A program made the position numbers and the translations under genes. Of a stretch of 64,000 nt of DNA, positions 32,216 to 43,924 are shown one piece after another. Numbering within the stretch: the stretch's first letter is position 1; each line of letters opens with the position of its first letter. Origin of the DNA: Magnolia sinica (taxonomy: Eukaryota > Streptophyta > Magnoliopsida > Magnoliales > Magnoliaceae); contig NC_080582.1 in assembly GCF_029962835.1 (NCBI RefSeq), positions 70,304,177 through 70,368,176 on the forward strand. The letters are read 5' to 3'. Under the pieces are notes generated by a model that made no database searches, was not told where the DNA came from, and was given only the letters and a program-made list of their open reading frames with translations.

Positions 32216-33665
32216 CTCTATGGTGGTAGTTCACCACAGGTTCCAAAACTGTCCCTGCCAATAATTACGACAGGTGGCACATACATATGTCGATCTAGAC
32301 CATTCAAACTGTGATTAATATAGCGGATCTAGCAGTCCTCTTAAAACTACATTGATTGAACAATTCTAACCATCTATTTGGTAGCTTTCAATTGGATGGT
32401 TAAAATCAAAATATTGGCGGGCTCAATTGATTGGGGGAAAATTCAACGGTTATGACCATCTGTTGCATGTGCTTTCTTCAGTGATGGTCCATCCAGAAGA
32501 AGATGATAGATTGGACGGTCTGGATTCCCTTACAACCATGCCATGTGTAGGGTGAGTAACTACCATTTGTGAATCCGCTGGTAATACTATTACAAGAATC
32601 TTGCCCGTACAATCTTCGTACATGTGAACACATGGTCAGGCAGGAGGCTTGGTCCATATCCTATCTCCTGGTAGAGAAAAACTTCGTACTCCGGCAGAGA
32701 ATGATGGATGATAAGCAGGCACTTAAAAGTTAGAAATCGCATATGAATCATACACTAGTTCAAAATAAACTATCCAAATTATTATTCAAGGTCACATGTT
32801 TCATGAACCAATAATTAAGATTATTTGATTTTCTACCTATTAGATTGGTGGACATTTATTGAACGGTTAAAAATAAAGATATCTAATGGTAGGATATCAA
32901 ATAGAAAGTATCCACAAATATCAAGTTAGGATCATTTTAACTTGTTCATCCCATGGTCACTATTTTTTATAAGATACAATCAAAGTGAGTTACGTGTAAT
33001 CTATATGAATTTGCTATGTTTTTAAAGATTTCTAGAGATATACAACGAATATTTCTTGATAATATGGTTGAAATGCATTGAGCAATGTTGGAGATATCGA
33101 TCTCAAAGGAGTGGTTATGGGACAAATGATCCAAGCAGAAGGCCAAATAATGCTAAATAGTTATGGCAAACGGATCTAAATGGCCTAATTAAGATTATAA
33201 ATAACAAAAAAAATTTAGAATGACAATACTCTCATATCAACTAAATCTAATCAAATCAAACATTATTTTTCAATTATCAATTAATTACATTTTATAGTGT
33301 GGTGATCACTTTACTTTTCCTGCAAAGTAAATTACTTTTCTTAGTGTAATCATTTATTTTTCACACATTGTTTATATTCTTTAATATAATTTGCAGTAGT
33401 AATCAAGTAGCTGATAATTTTAATTAATTTGAATCTATACTCCTATGCTGAATTCAATTCTTCACTCGGATAGATAAGTCCTTTTGTATAAAAGATAAAT
33501 GTGTACCATATCACCTAATTCTATTAACATATCGATTTGAATTGAGCCACAATTTCAATTTTGTCATGTTTACGTGGTTATTGCTGAAAACTAAGTAATA
33601 ACAATTTTTATGTCAACACGAATTATCACCATGTGAGAGTGAGTTCCAATGTTAAGTTCGTTTAA
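32216..33665. other. Intergenic stretch with degraded dispersed repeat
   Basis: 32700-32950 shares phrases (CACTTAAAAGTTAGAAATCGCAT, ATTAGATTGGTGGACATT) with 36050-36330, so both are copies of one old element. The remainder is AT-rich with no gene. Confidence 0.45.
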
Positions 33666-34585
33666 TTTGAGTTAAGGCATGCCACTTGTACAATATCTTG
33701 GCGCCTGCATACCAAGCGTCATACACTGCCGAGTATCAAACGACAACACTTCTACTTTTGGTTTGTGCCGATTTCTTAGATTTGAAGTAACCAACTTTCT
33801 AAAGACATATTCGTGATGGTAACCCAAAAGGCGAATCGCCGAAAAGTAGCCTCGTGAAACACATATACGAGATCTGGACCATATGCCATGAAAATTCACT
33901 AGCCAAAATTTCATGTGGGTCCACTTATGAAACACGTGTAGGTTGAATATGGACCGTTGGTGATATTTTTCTAACCGTCGATTTTCCTCGTATATGGCCT
34001 AAGAAAATGATATTTATCGTTCAGTGAAAATTTCCACACTAGGACCCACCAACCGATCTAGCACGCGCATGCAACTTTAGCAATAGAAGCGCGACTGACG
34101 TCTTCCATCTCTACTTGCGCGAATATTTTCAGTTCTCCTCGACGTAGCCAAACAAGGAAAATTGTAGAATACGATTTGTTTCCATAACTCAATACAGTTG
34201 TACTTGTATGGTGGAAGTATCTATACCTATCGAAAGGTACTGTTTCACACGTGACCAAATGCCCTAACATGCCTCCAGGTGGGCCCCACTTGATGGCGTG
34301 TCCCAAAATCAAGCCGGTCAACTAATCAGATGCGCTGCGCTCGTAAGATGAGATGGACGGTTTAGAGTAATAGCTTACAGCTCATATTGGATGCACGGGT
34401 GTGTGGCCTGGCTGATGGATGGATCGGCCTGATTTTGGATCCAGGCCATCTACATTGTTGGGCCCACGTGATGGACGGCTCGATCAGCCGCATGTCGTTG
34501 TGGGGGTTATCAGCAGTTCTTTTCAATAAAAGGGAGTATCTGAATTAGTACCTACGGACGACATGGATTGGTAGTATTAACCAAT
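33666..34585. other. Noncoding stretch, probably degraded elements
   Basis: Contains AGGTGGGCCCCACTTGATGG and GTTGGGCCCACGTGATGGAC. Two minus-strand frames of 87 codons (33672-33935, 34058-34321) show no recognisable domain and I do not support them as genes. Confidence 0.45.
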
Positions 34586-34604
34586 CCTCGCCAAAAGTGG
34601 GGGA

Positions 34605-35125
34605 GCGGATTTAGGTGTTATACCGTTAGTGCGTGTTTCCCTTACCGACCGTGGGGCCTACCTTGATGATATGTTGTATATCCACACCGTCCATCCGTTT
34701 CTCTAGGACATTTTAGATTGTGATCCCAAAACTCAAGCAGACCCAAATCTCAGGTGGACCACACCAAAGGAAACCGTGGTGATTGAGTGCCTTACCATTA
34801 AAGATTCCACAGGGCCCATCGTAAGGTTTTCATAATGTTTATTTGCCATCCAACCTGTCGGTAATACCAAGCAGACCTGGATGAAGGGGATTATCTTGAT
34901 CCAAAACTTGTGTGGCCCATGAAAAGCTTTTAATGTTCATTCATCCCTATTTCCAGCAGTGTCGTCCACCTGAGATTTAGATCTTCTTATGTTGTGTACC
35001 ACGCCATAAAATGAGATAGAAAAACAGATGGACGGCATAGATATAGAACAAATAAATTAAGATGACCCCACACGATTAGGATAACACCTGAGCATTACCC
35101 GGGTAACAGCTAATCCGCTCCCTTC
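34605..35125. mobile_element. GGGCCC-type inverted-repeat element
   Basis: Outer ends GGGAGCGGATTTAGGTGTTA and, on the other strand, GGGAGCGGATTAGCTGTTAC. Inner arms CCACACCGTCCATCCGTTTC and AACAGATGGACGGCATAG. The same GCGGATT terminal motif as in the copies with 9-bp duplications. Confidence 0.85.
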
Positions 35126-35220
35126 AGACGTCTTACCGTGAAAAAACTTATCTCATGCAGTGGGACCCACCGTAGGTAGCCTACCCAAAAGACACCACCA
35201 CAATAGGACAACAATAGTAA

Positions 35221-35609
35221 GAGAAATTTACCACTGTAAGCCCCCTCCTTTTACGCACCGTCTTTTCTAAACGCTTCCAAACTTTACTTTTGCGAACTAA
35301 ATTATTTTGTACGGACATACTATTTGCATATGGAAGTACCTCTGCATCCTGAAATCTATAGCCACGGATTATAACCGTAGCCATATCCATCACTGTTGAC
35401 TTTCATTTTTGCCTTGAATTTCATTCTGGGTTTGCCGTGTTTTCCTATAGCTACGGTTATAATCCGCAGCCATAGAATTCAGTTACGTACAAAAAAATTT
35501 CACTATGCAAATAGTATGTCCGTACAGAATAATTTAGCATCTAAAAGTAAAGTTTGGGAGCACTTAGAAAAGACATGCATAAAAGCTAAGGTTCAGTCAT
35601 AAATTTCTC
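35221..35609. mobile_element. MULE-type foldback element 1
   Basis: 389 bp, almost wholly self-complementary: GAGAAATTTACCACTG at the left and CAGTCATAAATTTCTC at the right, inner arms ATAGCCACGGATTATAACCG and TAGCTACGGTTATAATCCGC. Flanked by CAATAGTAA (35212-35220) and CATTAGTAA (35610-35618), a 9-bp duplication with one mismatch. Arms exceed 130 bp. Confidence 0.85.
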
Positions 35610-35687
35610 CATTAGTAATTCAGCGACAACAAACTCTTTAGCTGATGGATACAAGTCATTTGGTCATTGGCTTTAGAAAGCAAAATA

Positions 35688-35987
35688 GATAAATTGACTA
35701 CGGTAAATGCCACCTTTTACCCAGCGTCTTTTCAAAACGCTCTCAAGCTTTACTTTCGTTGTGTAAACCATTCTTTACGGACATACTATTTACAGATAAA
35801 GATGCCCTTGCATTCACAACTTATAGCTACGGATTATAAACGTAGCTATAGATGTTTCGTAAATACAAAATATTTTCAGCTGCAAATAGTGTCCCCGTAC
35901 AGAATAGTTTACTTTGGAAAAGTAAAGCTTGGGAGCACTTTGAAAAGACGCCGGGTAAAAGGTGGTATTTACAGTGGTCAATTTCTC
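35688..35987. mobile_element. MULE-type foldback element 2, same family
   Basis: About 300 bp. Left AAATTGACTACGGTAAATGC and right GTATTTACAGTGGTCAATTT are complementary, as are the inner TAGCTACGGATTATAAACG arms. It lies 79 bp from element 1. Target duplication not convincing. Confidence 0.8.
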
Positions 35988-36049
35988 CACACAAAATATA
36001 TATAAAAAATAAAACTTTGATATGGTGGTGCTATAATTCATGGACGGTA

Positions 36050-36335
36050 CACATGCACTTAGAAATTGCATACGTAGCATACAAGGAATTTAAATAATAT
36101 AAATAAATGGTCCCAATTTGGATGCATGACCAATGAAAAATTAGGCTTATTTCATTATCCGACCATCAGATCGGTGGACATTCGTTGACAGTTAAGAATG
36201 AAATGTGTCCGACGATCCTATTTCAATAAACAAGTGCCAAAAAATCAGAGGTTGGGATTGTTCGATCAATATGATTTTGGGTCTGTTGACTTAGGAATGG
36301 TGGGTTACACAATTTGATCGGTTTAATCTGGGTAT
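36050..36335. repeat. Dispersed repeat related to 32700-32950
   Basis: Shares CACTTAGAAATTGCATACG and ATCAGATCGGTGGACATTCG with the earlier region. Family and ends undefined. Confidence 0.45.
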
Positions 36336-36419
36336 AACTATGAGTGACTATGTATCAAGCGCCATACTCTGCTAGAGTATCAATCATCTCGCCCTTCGTT
36401 TAACTATTTGTTTGTCGGA

Positions 36420-36790
36420 CGCACTGGTTGTTGAGGAGCCCGCACACCATGATTCGTATGTGTCATCTCCACCGTTAAAGACTTACTGGGATGCATATTG
36501 ATGTTTATATTCCATCCAACCTATTCATAAGTTGACTCGCACAAGGATAAAGTGAAAAACCAAATACCAGCATGATCCAAAACTTCGGTGGGCCACAAGA
36601 AGGCTTCAATGGCAAGCGTTCAAACTCAGCTCGTCCTGTGGTGTGGTCCACTTTAGTTTTAGATCGTCCTTAGTTTTAGGATCAGATCCTAATGTGATCT
36701 TGCACAAGTGGTTGGAGAGAGTGGATATAAAAAATAAATCATTGTGGGCCCCACAGAGCTTTGTTAGAGAGCGCTCTAGTCCAAGAACTA
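36420..36790. mobile_element. GGGCCC-type element, left arm shortened
   Basis: Right arm intact to CATTGTGGGCCCCACAGAGC. Centre ATATTCCATCCAACCTATTC. The left arm is partly deleted after CACACCATGATTCGTATG. Confidence 0.65.
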
Positions 36791-36864
36791 CAAAGAGGTG
36801 CGTCCCGTAGGACTCATGCAAGAGATCCGAGCCATTCATCAGGTGAGTTTTAATGGATGTTCGC

Positions 36865-37255
36865 AAATAATCATGCTGATCTACTTATCAGGTGCACTGC
36901 TAATGTTTATGAGTATTGACCTTCATATCTTTTTCCCAGTACATATGTGGTCTACCTGATGGAGTATTGAAACTTTTTTAGGGCTTTCAGTGATATTACT
37001 TTGTCATCCAACTTATTTATGAGATTACAAAAGCCAAAAAATAAAGAAGAAAACAAATATAGGCTTAATCTAAGATTTATATAGACCTTAAGAAGCTTTC
37101 AATAAGGTTTTTATGTTTTAGTCCACTTGAACTTTGGATATGCTTTGATTTCAGCTACAGACCTTAAAATAATAAGGACAAAAGAATAGACGGAGTAGAT
37201 GGAACACATACATCGAGGTGGGCATCATAAAGTTTCCCCACACTGTAGCTTGATG
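36865..37255. mobile_element. Degraded GGGCCC-type element
   Basis: Centre GCTTAATCTAAGATTTATAT and right arm ACGGAGTAGATGGAACACAT then ATACATCGAGGTGGGCATC. Confidence 0.55.
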
Positions 37256-37359
37256 AATTACTCCCTCATAATAGCCTTCTCTCACAACGGCGCATAACCC
37301 AATCAAATCATGGGACTGTCAATATGAGAGCAAATTCCCTGCAGCTCTTGTTGGCACAA

Positions 37360-37580
37360 CTTTACATGGGCTACTATGATATATGTGTTTTATCCGCGGC
37401 ATTGCTGTTTGTTTTGTCGACCTTACATCATAAGAATCCACACCCATGGTAGAAACCTAAAGCTCACAATTTCAAAACTCAAAACTATAATTACTATTAT
37501 TTGTTATATGGTATTGAGCTTTGGATTTGCTCACTTTTGTGCGTTTACCTTGAAATGATATGACAAATTGAATGGAAGGC
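37360..37580. mobile_element. GGGCCC-type element fragment cut by an LTR-like insertion
   Basis: Left end TGGGCTACTATGATATATG and a right-arm relic ATGATATGACAAATTGAATG that stops exactly where the LTR-like sequence begins. Confidence 0.55.
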
Positions 37581-38300
37581 TGACGCAGGGATGAACGTGA
37601 TGAGGATAACTATTCCGAATCCACGGAGCTTCTCTGGACTCCTCACAGAGACTTCTCGAATCCACGAGGAAAGAAAGCAGAAAATAGAAATAAATTCTAA
37701 TAAATTCGAAATTGATTAATTGATGAATAAAAACGAGTTTACAACCCTTTAAATAGGGCTACCAAGCAATGGGAAAGAAATTAGAATCAAACTACAACTC
37801 AAACTCTTAGAATCCACGACTTACTATAAATAGTAAACTTACTATTTATAGACGGTCGTGATGTCTACTAGTGCGCAAGGTTTTCGGCCAAAAATAGTAA
37901 GTGTCCTATTTGGCTTCACCAAACCGTTCTCCTAATTATTTTAAGCTCTTTTCACGTTGGGCGCAACTCCTAAAGCCCGACGGATGAAGAGTTATAATCA
38001 AACTAAAACTTACTATTTATAGTAAAAACGAAATTAAAACAGGGAAACGACCGTCAATTCAGGGGTTTTTCACAATTCTGGGCTGCGTAACCCGGCATAG
38101 CGGGGTTGGTTGGCTTCAGTAGCTCGTTCTACCCCAAAATCATATATTTTACGTCACATAACTCATTCCGGATTGCAAGATATGCCCGATTTAAGGTTCA
38201 ATGGTCTGGATCACTTCTGTCGTCGACCGGGCCTTTTCTGATCCATCTTGGCCATGTAATTGTCCGCGACCCGCTCTACATCAAAGGCCTAAATAAAACA
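37581..38300 (+). mobile_element. LTR-like sequence, TGACGCAGGG family copy 1
   Basis: Starts TGACGCAGGGATGAACGTGA and ends near AATAAAACA, the TG...CA limits of an LTR. The start matches those at 50410 and 61618. It carries AATCCACGAGG-type repeats near the start, as they do. No coding region is attached. Confidence 0.5.
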
Positions 38301-38730
38301 TGGTAACAATCAAATCAAATTTCTGCCAGGTCTCATTTATTGCCTACCATTCATAAGCCTTTTCAAAAACTTCTTGCTATAGGAAACAAGGTAGGGTCCA
38401 TTAAAATTGTGATGCCAAAATCACCATTAGTTCTATTCACTTTTTTGATCTCATATGTCCCGTGTTTCATGTGCTAATAAGGCTCAAGTGTTAGTAAACC
38501 TTTGGAGTAATATTTTTAACATTTCTCTCATGAAAAGAAATAGGATTTTGAAAGTAAGTTTTCTCAATCTCTGTAATTTTATTTGAACAGTAAATTGATC
38601 ATCGCTTTGTACCATAATTTTTTTCCACAAGAGTTTTTCACATAAAATTTATGTGTTTTTATGCATGTACTTAAAATTTCATTTTCTTTCATTTGTTTTA
38701 ATACATATTAAGGTGCTTCCACAGGCAGAT
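38301..38730. other. AT-rich intergenic stretch
   Basis: T-rich sequence with no recognised feature. Confidence 0.45.
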
Positions 38731-38741
38731 ATCCAATAAAG

Positions 38742-39266
38742 GGACGCGGATTCTCTGCGAAAGCCTTTCGTAGGAAGTTCCTGCGCTGCGAACCCAGGTA
38801 GGGCCCACTGTGATGTTTGTGAGAAATCCTCACCTTCCATCCATTTTGTGAGTTAATTTCAGGATATGATATGAAAAATGAACCGTATCCAAAGCTCAAG
38901 TGGGCCGTACTAAAGGAAAATGTGGTTAGGGAAATTCCTACCGTTGAAACCTACCTGGGTTCGACAGTGATGTTTACATGCCATTCATACCGTTAATAAC
39001 TTCATTCCTACTAGGATGATGAAATCACAAATATTAGCATGATTCAAAACACTTGTGGCCCACAAATGTTTCAAATGTGGATGTTCAATTATCACGTTTT
39101 TGGCTCATTTGAGCTTTGGAAACGGTTCATTTTTGGCATCATGTCCTAAAATGAACTCATAAAATGGATCAACGGGAAGGATTTCTCACAAACATCACAA
39201 TGGGCCCCACCTAAGTTCTCAGGCAGGAACTTCCTGCCAAAGTCTCTAGCAGTAAATCCGCATCCC
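38742..39266. mobile_element. GGGCCC-type MULE-like element with perfect 9-bp duplication
   Basis: 525 bp with ends GGACGCGGATTCTCTGCG and, on the other strand, GGGATGCGGATTTACTGC, flanked by CCAATAAAG at 38733-38741 and 39267-39275. Third independent perfect 9-bp duplication in this window. Arms AGGAAGTTCCTGCGCTGCG pair with AGGCAGGAACTTCCTG. Confidence 0.9.
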
Positions 39267-39289
39267 CCAATAAAGCCAATAGTAAGGCT

Positions 39290-39720
39290 TGTTAGAAACC
39301 AAGCCTAACCATCTATGTTTCTAAATCATTTTAGGAAATGGCCCAATGGCCCAAAAATAAAATAGATCTAAATTTCAAGTGGGACTATCAATAACAGAAA
39401 TTAATAAGTTTTGAATGTCCACGATTTCCAACATTCCCAAGGCTATAAAAGTTTTGAATCAGGCAAGTATTTTTATGATTTCAGTTCATCTCACTAGGAA
39501 TGACCTTGTGAATGGTATGAATGACACCTGAACATCTTGGTGGACGTAGGGAGGTTTCAATGATAGGATTTTCCCTAATTACATTTTCCGGTAGCATAGC
39601 TCGGTTGAGTTTTGTATCTGCCTCATTTTTTAAGGTCCTACTGCTAACGCCAATTAACAACGAAGGACTACCTCCTTCAGTAGTTTTGTTGACAATCATC
39701 TCTTCTATCCTGTAAGTCGG
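39290..39720. mobile_element. Degraded GGGCCC-type element
   Basis: Left arm AACCATCTATGTTTCTAAATC and centre AAAGTTTTGAATCAGGCAAG. The right arm is diverged. Confidence 0.5.
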
Positions 39721-39759
39721 CAGGTGTGGGACCAGATCCTCCACCACCAGTCGCATAAA

Positions 39760-40193
39760 GAGTGTGGAACACCCAAGTTCAGTAGGTCCATTATGATCTT
39801 TATATTACATCCACTCCGTCCATCATTTGAAAACCTCTCTTTACTAGCTAGATCTAAAAACTCATACGGATCGAAAACTTAAGTGGGCCACACCACAGGA
39901 AACAGTGAGAACGGTACGTCCACCATAAAAACATTCCTGGGCCACCATACTGTTTATCCGTACTGTTTTAATTCCAACCAACCAGTTCATCAGGTAGGTC
40001 CCACCACGATTATATAAAATCCAAAAAATCATCCTGATACAATGCTAATGTAGGCCACACTGAGCAAGTATAAGGGTTTTAGCCGTGACTTTACTATATT
40101 CTTCCCTTGGTGTGCCCACTAGAGTTTAGGAACGAGCTGATTCTTTCTATGTAGGGTGATCTTGAGGAGGCACAACCGATGGATGGAATGGAT
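39760..40193. mobile_element. Diverged inverted-repeat element of the same general type
   Basis: TTACATCCACTCCGTCCATC on the left pairs with GATGGATGGAATGGATGTTA on the right. The centre contains GGCCACACCACAGGAAACAG. Confidence 0.6.
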
Positions 40194-40321
40194 GTTACAT
40201 ACGCATCATTGTAAGTGCCAAAAATCTCGTTTGTTACACGTGCTACCTACCTAATGTGTTACATACACAGCATTGTAATCGCCAAAAGCTCAAGTGTTGC
40301 ATGTGCTACCTACCGAACATG
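40194..40321 (+). repeat. Two tandem 64-bp units
   Basis: GTTACATACGCATCATTGTA and GTTACATACACAGCATTGTA begin the two units; both contain ACGTGCTACCTACC or ATGTGCTACCTACC. Period 64 bp. Confidence 0.85.
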
Positions 40322-40409
40322 TTGCAGGGGATTCCGGTCCAAATATGTCCCCACAGGAGTTACAGGGCGTGTGATCATACAACACACATTTGAGACGTAC
40401 CAAAATAAG

Positions 40410-40860
40410 GGCTAAATCAGTGGGGCCCACCATAATGTATGTGTTTTATCCACACCACTCGTCTATTTTGCCATATCCTTTTTAGGGTTCGAGCCAGAAA
40501 ATGAAGTAGATCATAAGCTCAAGTGGACCACACAATAGGAATTGGATGATTATCATTAAAAACATCTAGAGATCACGGAGGTTTTGATGGAACTAAAATT
40601 AGTGATTTCACTTCATCTAACCTTATGAACAGATTGGATGGTGAATAAACATTAAAGTAGGTTGTAGGAAGGTTTCAAGGTGGGCATCAATAGCACCACT
40701 GCTTCTTATGACTTCTTATGGTGTGGTCCACTTAAGCCTTTGATCTGCCTCATTTTTGGGTTCATGCCATAAAATGATTTATTAAGATGGATGAACCGAG
40801 TGGATAAAACAAATACATCATGTTGAACCCCAGGGTCCTCACCCTGTAGTGTTGAAAAGT
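40410..40860. mobile_element. GGGCCC-type inverted-repeat element
   Basis: GTGGGGCCCACCATAATG at the left and ATACATCATGTTGAACCCC at the right. Centre CAGATTGGATGGTGAATAAAC. Confidence 0.78.
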
Positions 40861-41355
40861 GTATAAGATTGCCGTTCAAACTATGATATCCGTACTGATG
40901 AAAATTGTATAAGATGTTGCACAACTAACATAGTAAAAAAGTAATTACTATTTTAAAAAAAATCAAAATGGTTACAAGTTTTGATCAATACGGGTGTTTA
41001 ACATCCTTTTCATTTTCTTAATTTTTTTTGTCCTTTCATAATTTTTGAATTTTTTCACGACAAAAATGCTTTACTGATAATTGTATAACGATTGAGTACT
41101 CAAGAAGTTAAGAAGCGCATTTCTAAGAATTTAAAGTGAGTTCCATTAAATTATGATTGGACCTACTGCATGGAAATCTTATCCTCTCATTTTATTTGGT
41201 TGATCCGTAAACTCAGAAAGCTCTGACTGAATTCTAATTCAAACCATTTATGACCCACAAATGACATTAACCATGGGCATTCATTCCCAATTATTTCCTT
41301 TGATGTGGTTTACTTGTGATGTTATTTTTCTTCAAATTATTTTTCCAACAGGGCA
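40861..41355. other. AT-rich intergenic stretch
   Basis: No supported feature. Confidence 0.45.
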
Positions 41356-41980
41356 AGTCACTGTAAATGCACAATGGCAGTTGTCATGTGTTACAGTTGA
41401 CAATGGCGATCTATAACACATGACAATAGATTGTTGTTGTCATGTATTAATTACAATGGAGATCCGTATTATGACAACGATGATCCGTTGTATATGAGAC
41501 TACGATTTGCTACCATGACCCGCTGTATTTCAGTTTTATTCTATATATTTCATATTATTTTTTGAAGTCTAAAATCCATACCTTTTTTTTTTTTTTTTCT
41601 TTCAAGGTTCAATATTTAAAGATCATGGTTCTCTAGGCCATACTATGTTATTATGAGGAGTTTGCATTTTAGAAAAAAAAAAAAAAAAAAATTCTTGTAT
41701 AAGGGTGGCGAAAGTAAATGTGTCGTTATGAGCACTGAAATTACATATGAGAAGCTCATAGGTAAAAATACACAAGATTTTGGAGACAACGCATGATGAA
41801 TATAATGTTAGAATGAAGGTTATATATGCTAAGCAGGGTCCCATAGTACTCCTTCCACATATTATTATAGACGACGAAGATGTCCTCGCACATATAATTT
41901 TCTTCGGTCAGAATCCCAATATTCAGATACTGGTTTATATAAAGAAAGTGAGGTCTATGATTGTTGTTAAATAACCCGTG
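41356..41980. other. Noncoding stretch with small inverted repeats
   Basis: A 13-bp inverted repeat TTGTCATGTGTTA / TAACACATGACAA (41381-41393 and 41414-41426) and long T and A runs near 41583 and 41675. No gene recognised. Confidence 0.5.
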
Positions 41981-42528
41981 TTCATAGATATGAACAAGCA
42001 GCATGGAATTGTGGATACTGATTTAGAGATAAGATTTCCATTCGCCCCCTTGTCAGTTCGTGAAGACTATTCAGACATTCTCGACCCATCAACCAATGCT
42101 CCGAAATATAATTCAAATATAGATAGTTACTCTCGGTCATCTTCTTGCTTGCTAGATAGCGATGACTATATAAATATCCTAAGCCCATCATCCAATAAAT
42201 TGAGACATGATCTAAGGGTCGACAGTTGTGAACGGCCATCATTTTCTTGTTGGATACTGATGACTCTATAGATATTCTAGGTCCATCATCTAATGCAGCG
42301 AGACATGATTCAAAGGTCGATAGTTATGAGCAGCCATCAAACTTAAACTTAAATTTCATTGTTTCGTTCATTAAAGAATATGCAGATATTCAAGAATCAT
42401 CAACTCTACCAATGAATACTCTAGTGGATGTCGTGGTTGTATCATCTGAGATGTTACTAAAATTGTGTGAATTGTCTACCATAACATGCGGAAGCTTAGA
42501 GGAACTTAGAATTACAACTATGTTCTAA
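41975..42528 (+). pseudogene. Unrecognised frame with 33-residue repeats
   Basis: Plus-strand reading is open from about 41978, then shifts frame at about 42250 because the second repeat unit is 98 bp instead of 99. It continues to a TAA near 42528. The repeat carries a conserved (D/E)D-x-x-(D/N)IL-x-PSS/T-N core followed by a charged stretch ending in S/D-S-Y/C. The part after the repeats (NLNLNFIVSFIKEYADIQES) has no recognised domain. It is bordered on the right by an LTR-like start, so it may be the remains of an element-encoded protein. Confidence 0.35.
42062..42357 (+). repeat. Three tandem units of about 99 bp
   Basis: Units start at 42062 (GAAGACTATTCAGACATTCT), 42161 (GATGACTATATAAATATCCT) and 42259 (GATGACTCTATAGATATTCT). 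Periods 99 and 98 bp. Confidence 0.85.
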
Positions 42529-43690
42529 AGGGGGTGAATAGGGCTACTTAAAATTTCTTTGCCTAATTAACAAAAAATCACCAATTAAAATAATTAAGGT
42601 AAGTAACACTTAAGCTTTTAAGCCAAATGTATCCAATTACGTAGATTACAAAAGATTCAAACTAATTGAGCTATTAGCTTATGTGTGAGATAGATATTTT
42701 ATGTGTGTGTGTGTGCAATCAATTAGATGCATAGTATATAAACTATTCAATCATTCATATAATTCAAACAATTAAACTCATAATCACAAACATAAGAATA
42801 TATAGACAGGAGGAGAGGTTTTGGGGTGCAAACTCCTAACCTTAATTAGTACCAATAAGGGCCTTTGTCATGGACTGTAGGTCGAGCGGGGAATGAGTCT
42901 AACCAGCTCGTAATGGTTACCCATTAATCGAGGCTAGGTGATTACCTGTAGGGATAAAGTTGGTTACTATGTAAAGCTTTTACGCCCAGTATATAGATCT
43001 TCGCTATAATAGGGGGTTGGCTTATGTAGACCATGTGGGTGTTGGTAGGCTGAGTTGAAATAGATTGGGCCCTAGTGATTCAATTGTATAATTGTATGAT
43101 ATTGTGGTTGAAATTCAGGCAAGTGGCCTTAATGAATTTTTGTTATATATTTTGTGAAAAGCTATGTGAATAATTTGTGTAACATGTATGAGTGTGATAG
43201 TATGCTATAATATTGCTTATTGAGCTTAAATAAGCTCTTGATTTAGAATTGTAAAATAAGCTCTTTAGATTTAGAATTGACCATCCAGGATAAGCGGCAT
43301 GTACACTGCCTACGTGAACTACTTGATGACATTCATAACATATCTATGAAGGAAGTTAAATGCGTTAGAATTATCATGGAAAAGTGTAAATGTTAGAAGC
43401 AAAGAATAATAATGAATGACCGAATGATTTCATTTATTTTAAATAACTAGTTAATTAGAAACAATTCATTTATTTCATTTATGAGAATATTGTATTGAGA
43501 TCTATTTTATTTATGGTTAAACAATGGGTGTACGGATAGGTATCATATTGATTTAATTTATTAATTAATTGATTTAGTTATTATTTTGATAATTTATATG
43601 GATTAGAATGAATATTATTACGTCTTTTATCCCTCAAGTCGCACCCTTGACGAGGCAATATGATCGAAAGTGCTCCGGTTTGAAATTAGG
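42520..43690 (+). mobile_element. LTR-like remnant
   Basis: Starts TGTTCTAAAGGGGGTGAATA, a start shared by many plant LTRs, and ends near CTCAAGTCGCACCCTTGACG and GTATGACA. No gag-pol is visible. Two unrelated LTR pieces may be fused near 42830. Confidence 0.4.
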
Positions 43691-43910
43691 AGTATGACAA
43701 CAATAGGCCCTAAAAAGTTTTTAATCGTGGGCATTCAATGATCACTATTTCCTGTGGTGTGGTCCCCATTAAATTTATATCTACTTCATGTTTTGGACCA
43801 TGCCCTAAAATATGCTGGAAAAGCATATGGACTTCGTAAATGTACAATGCATACATCAAGGTGAGCTCTACGATTAAGGCCCCAACCACATCATTGGTTT
43901 TGAGGATGCG
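43691..43910. mobile_element. Right-half fragment of a GGGCCC-type element
   Basis: AAAAAGTTTTTAATCGTGGG, then CCTGTGGTGTGGTCCC and TGCATACATCAAGGTGAGC. Confidence 0.6.
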
Positions 43911-43924
43911 GGCAAGTCAGGCTC

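Noticed and set aside
33672-34321. Two 87-codon minus-strand frames as a possible gene
   Set aside because: No recognisable domain or splice structure, and the stretch contains repeat-type phrases with GGGCCCAC.
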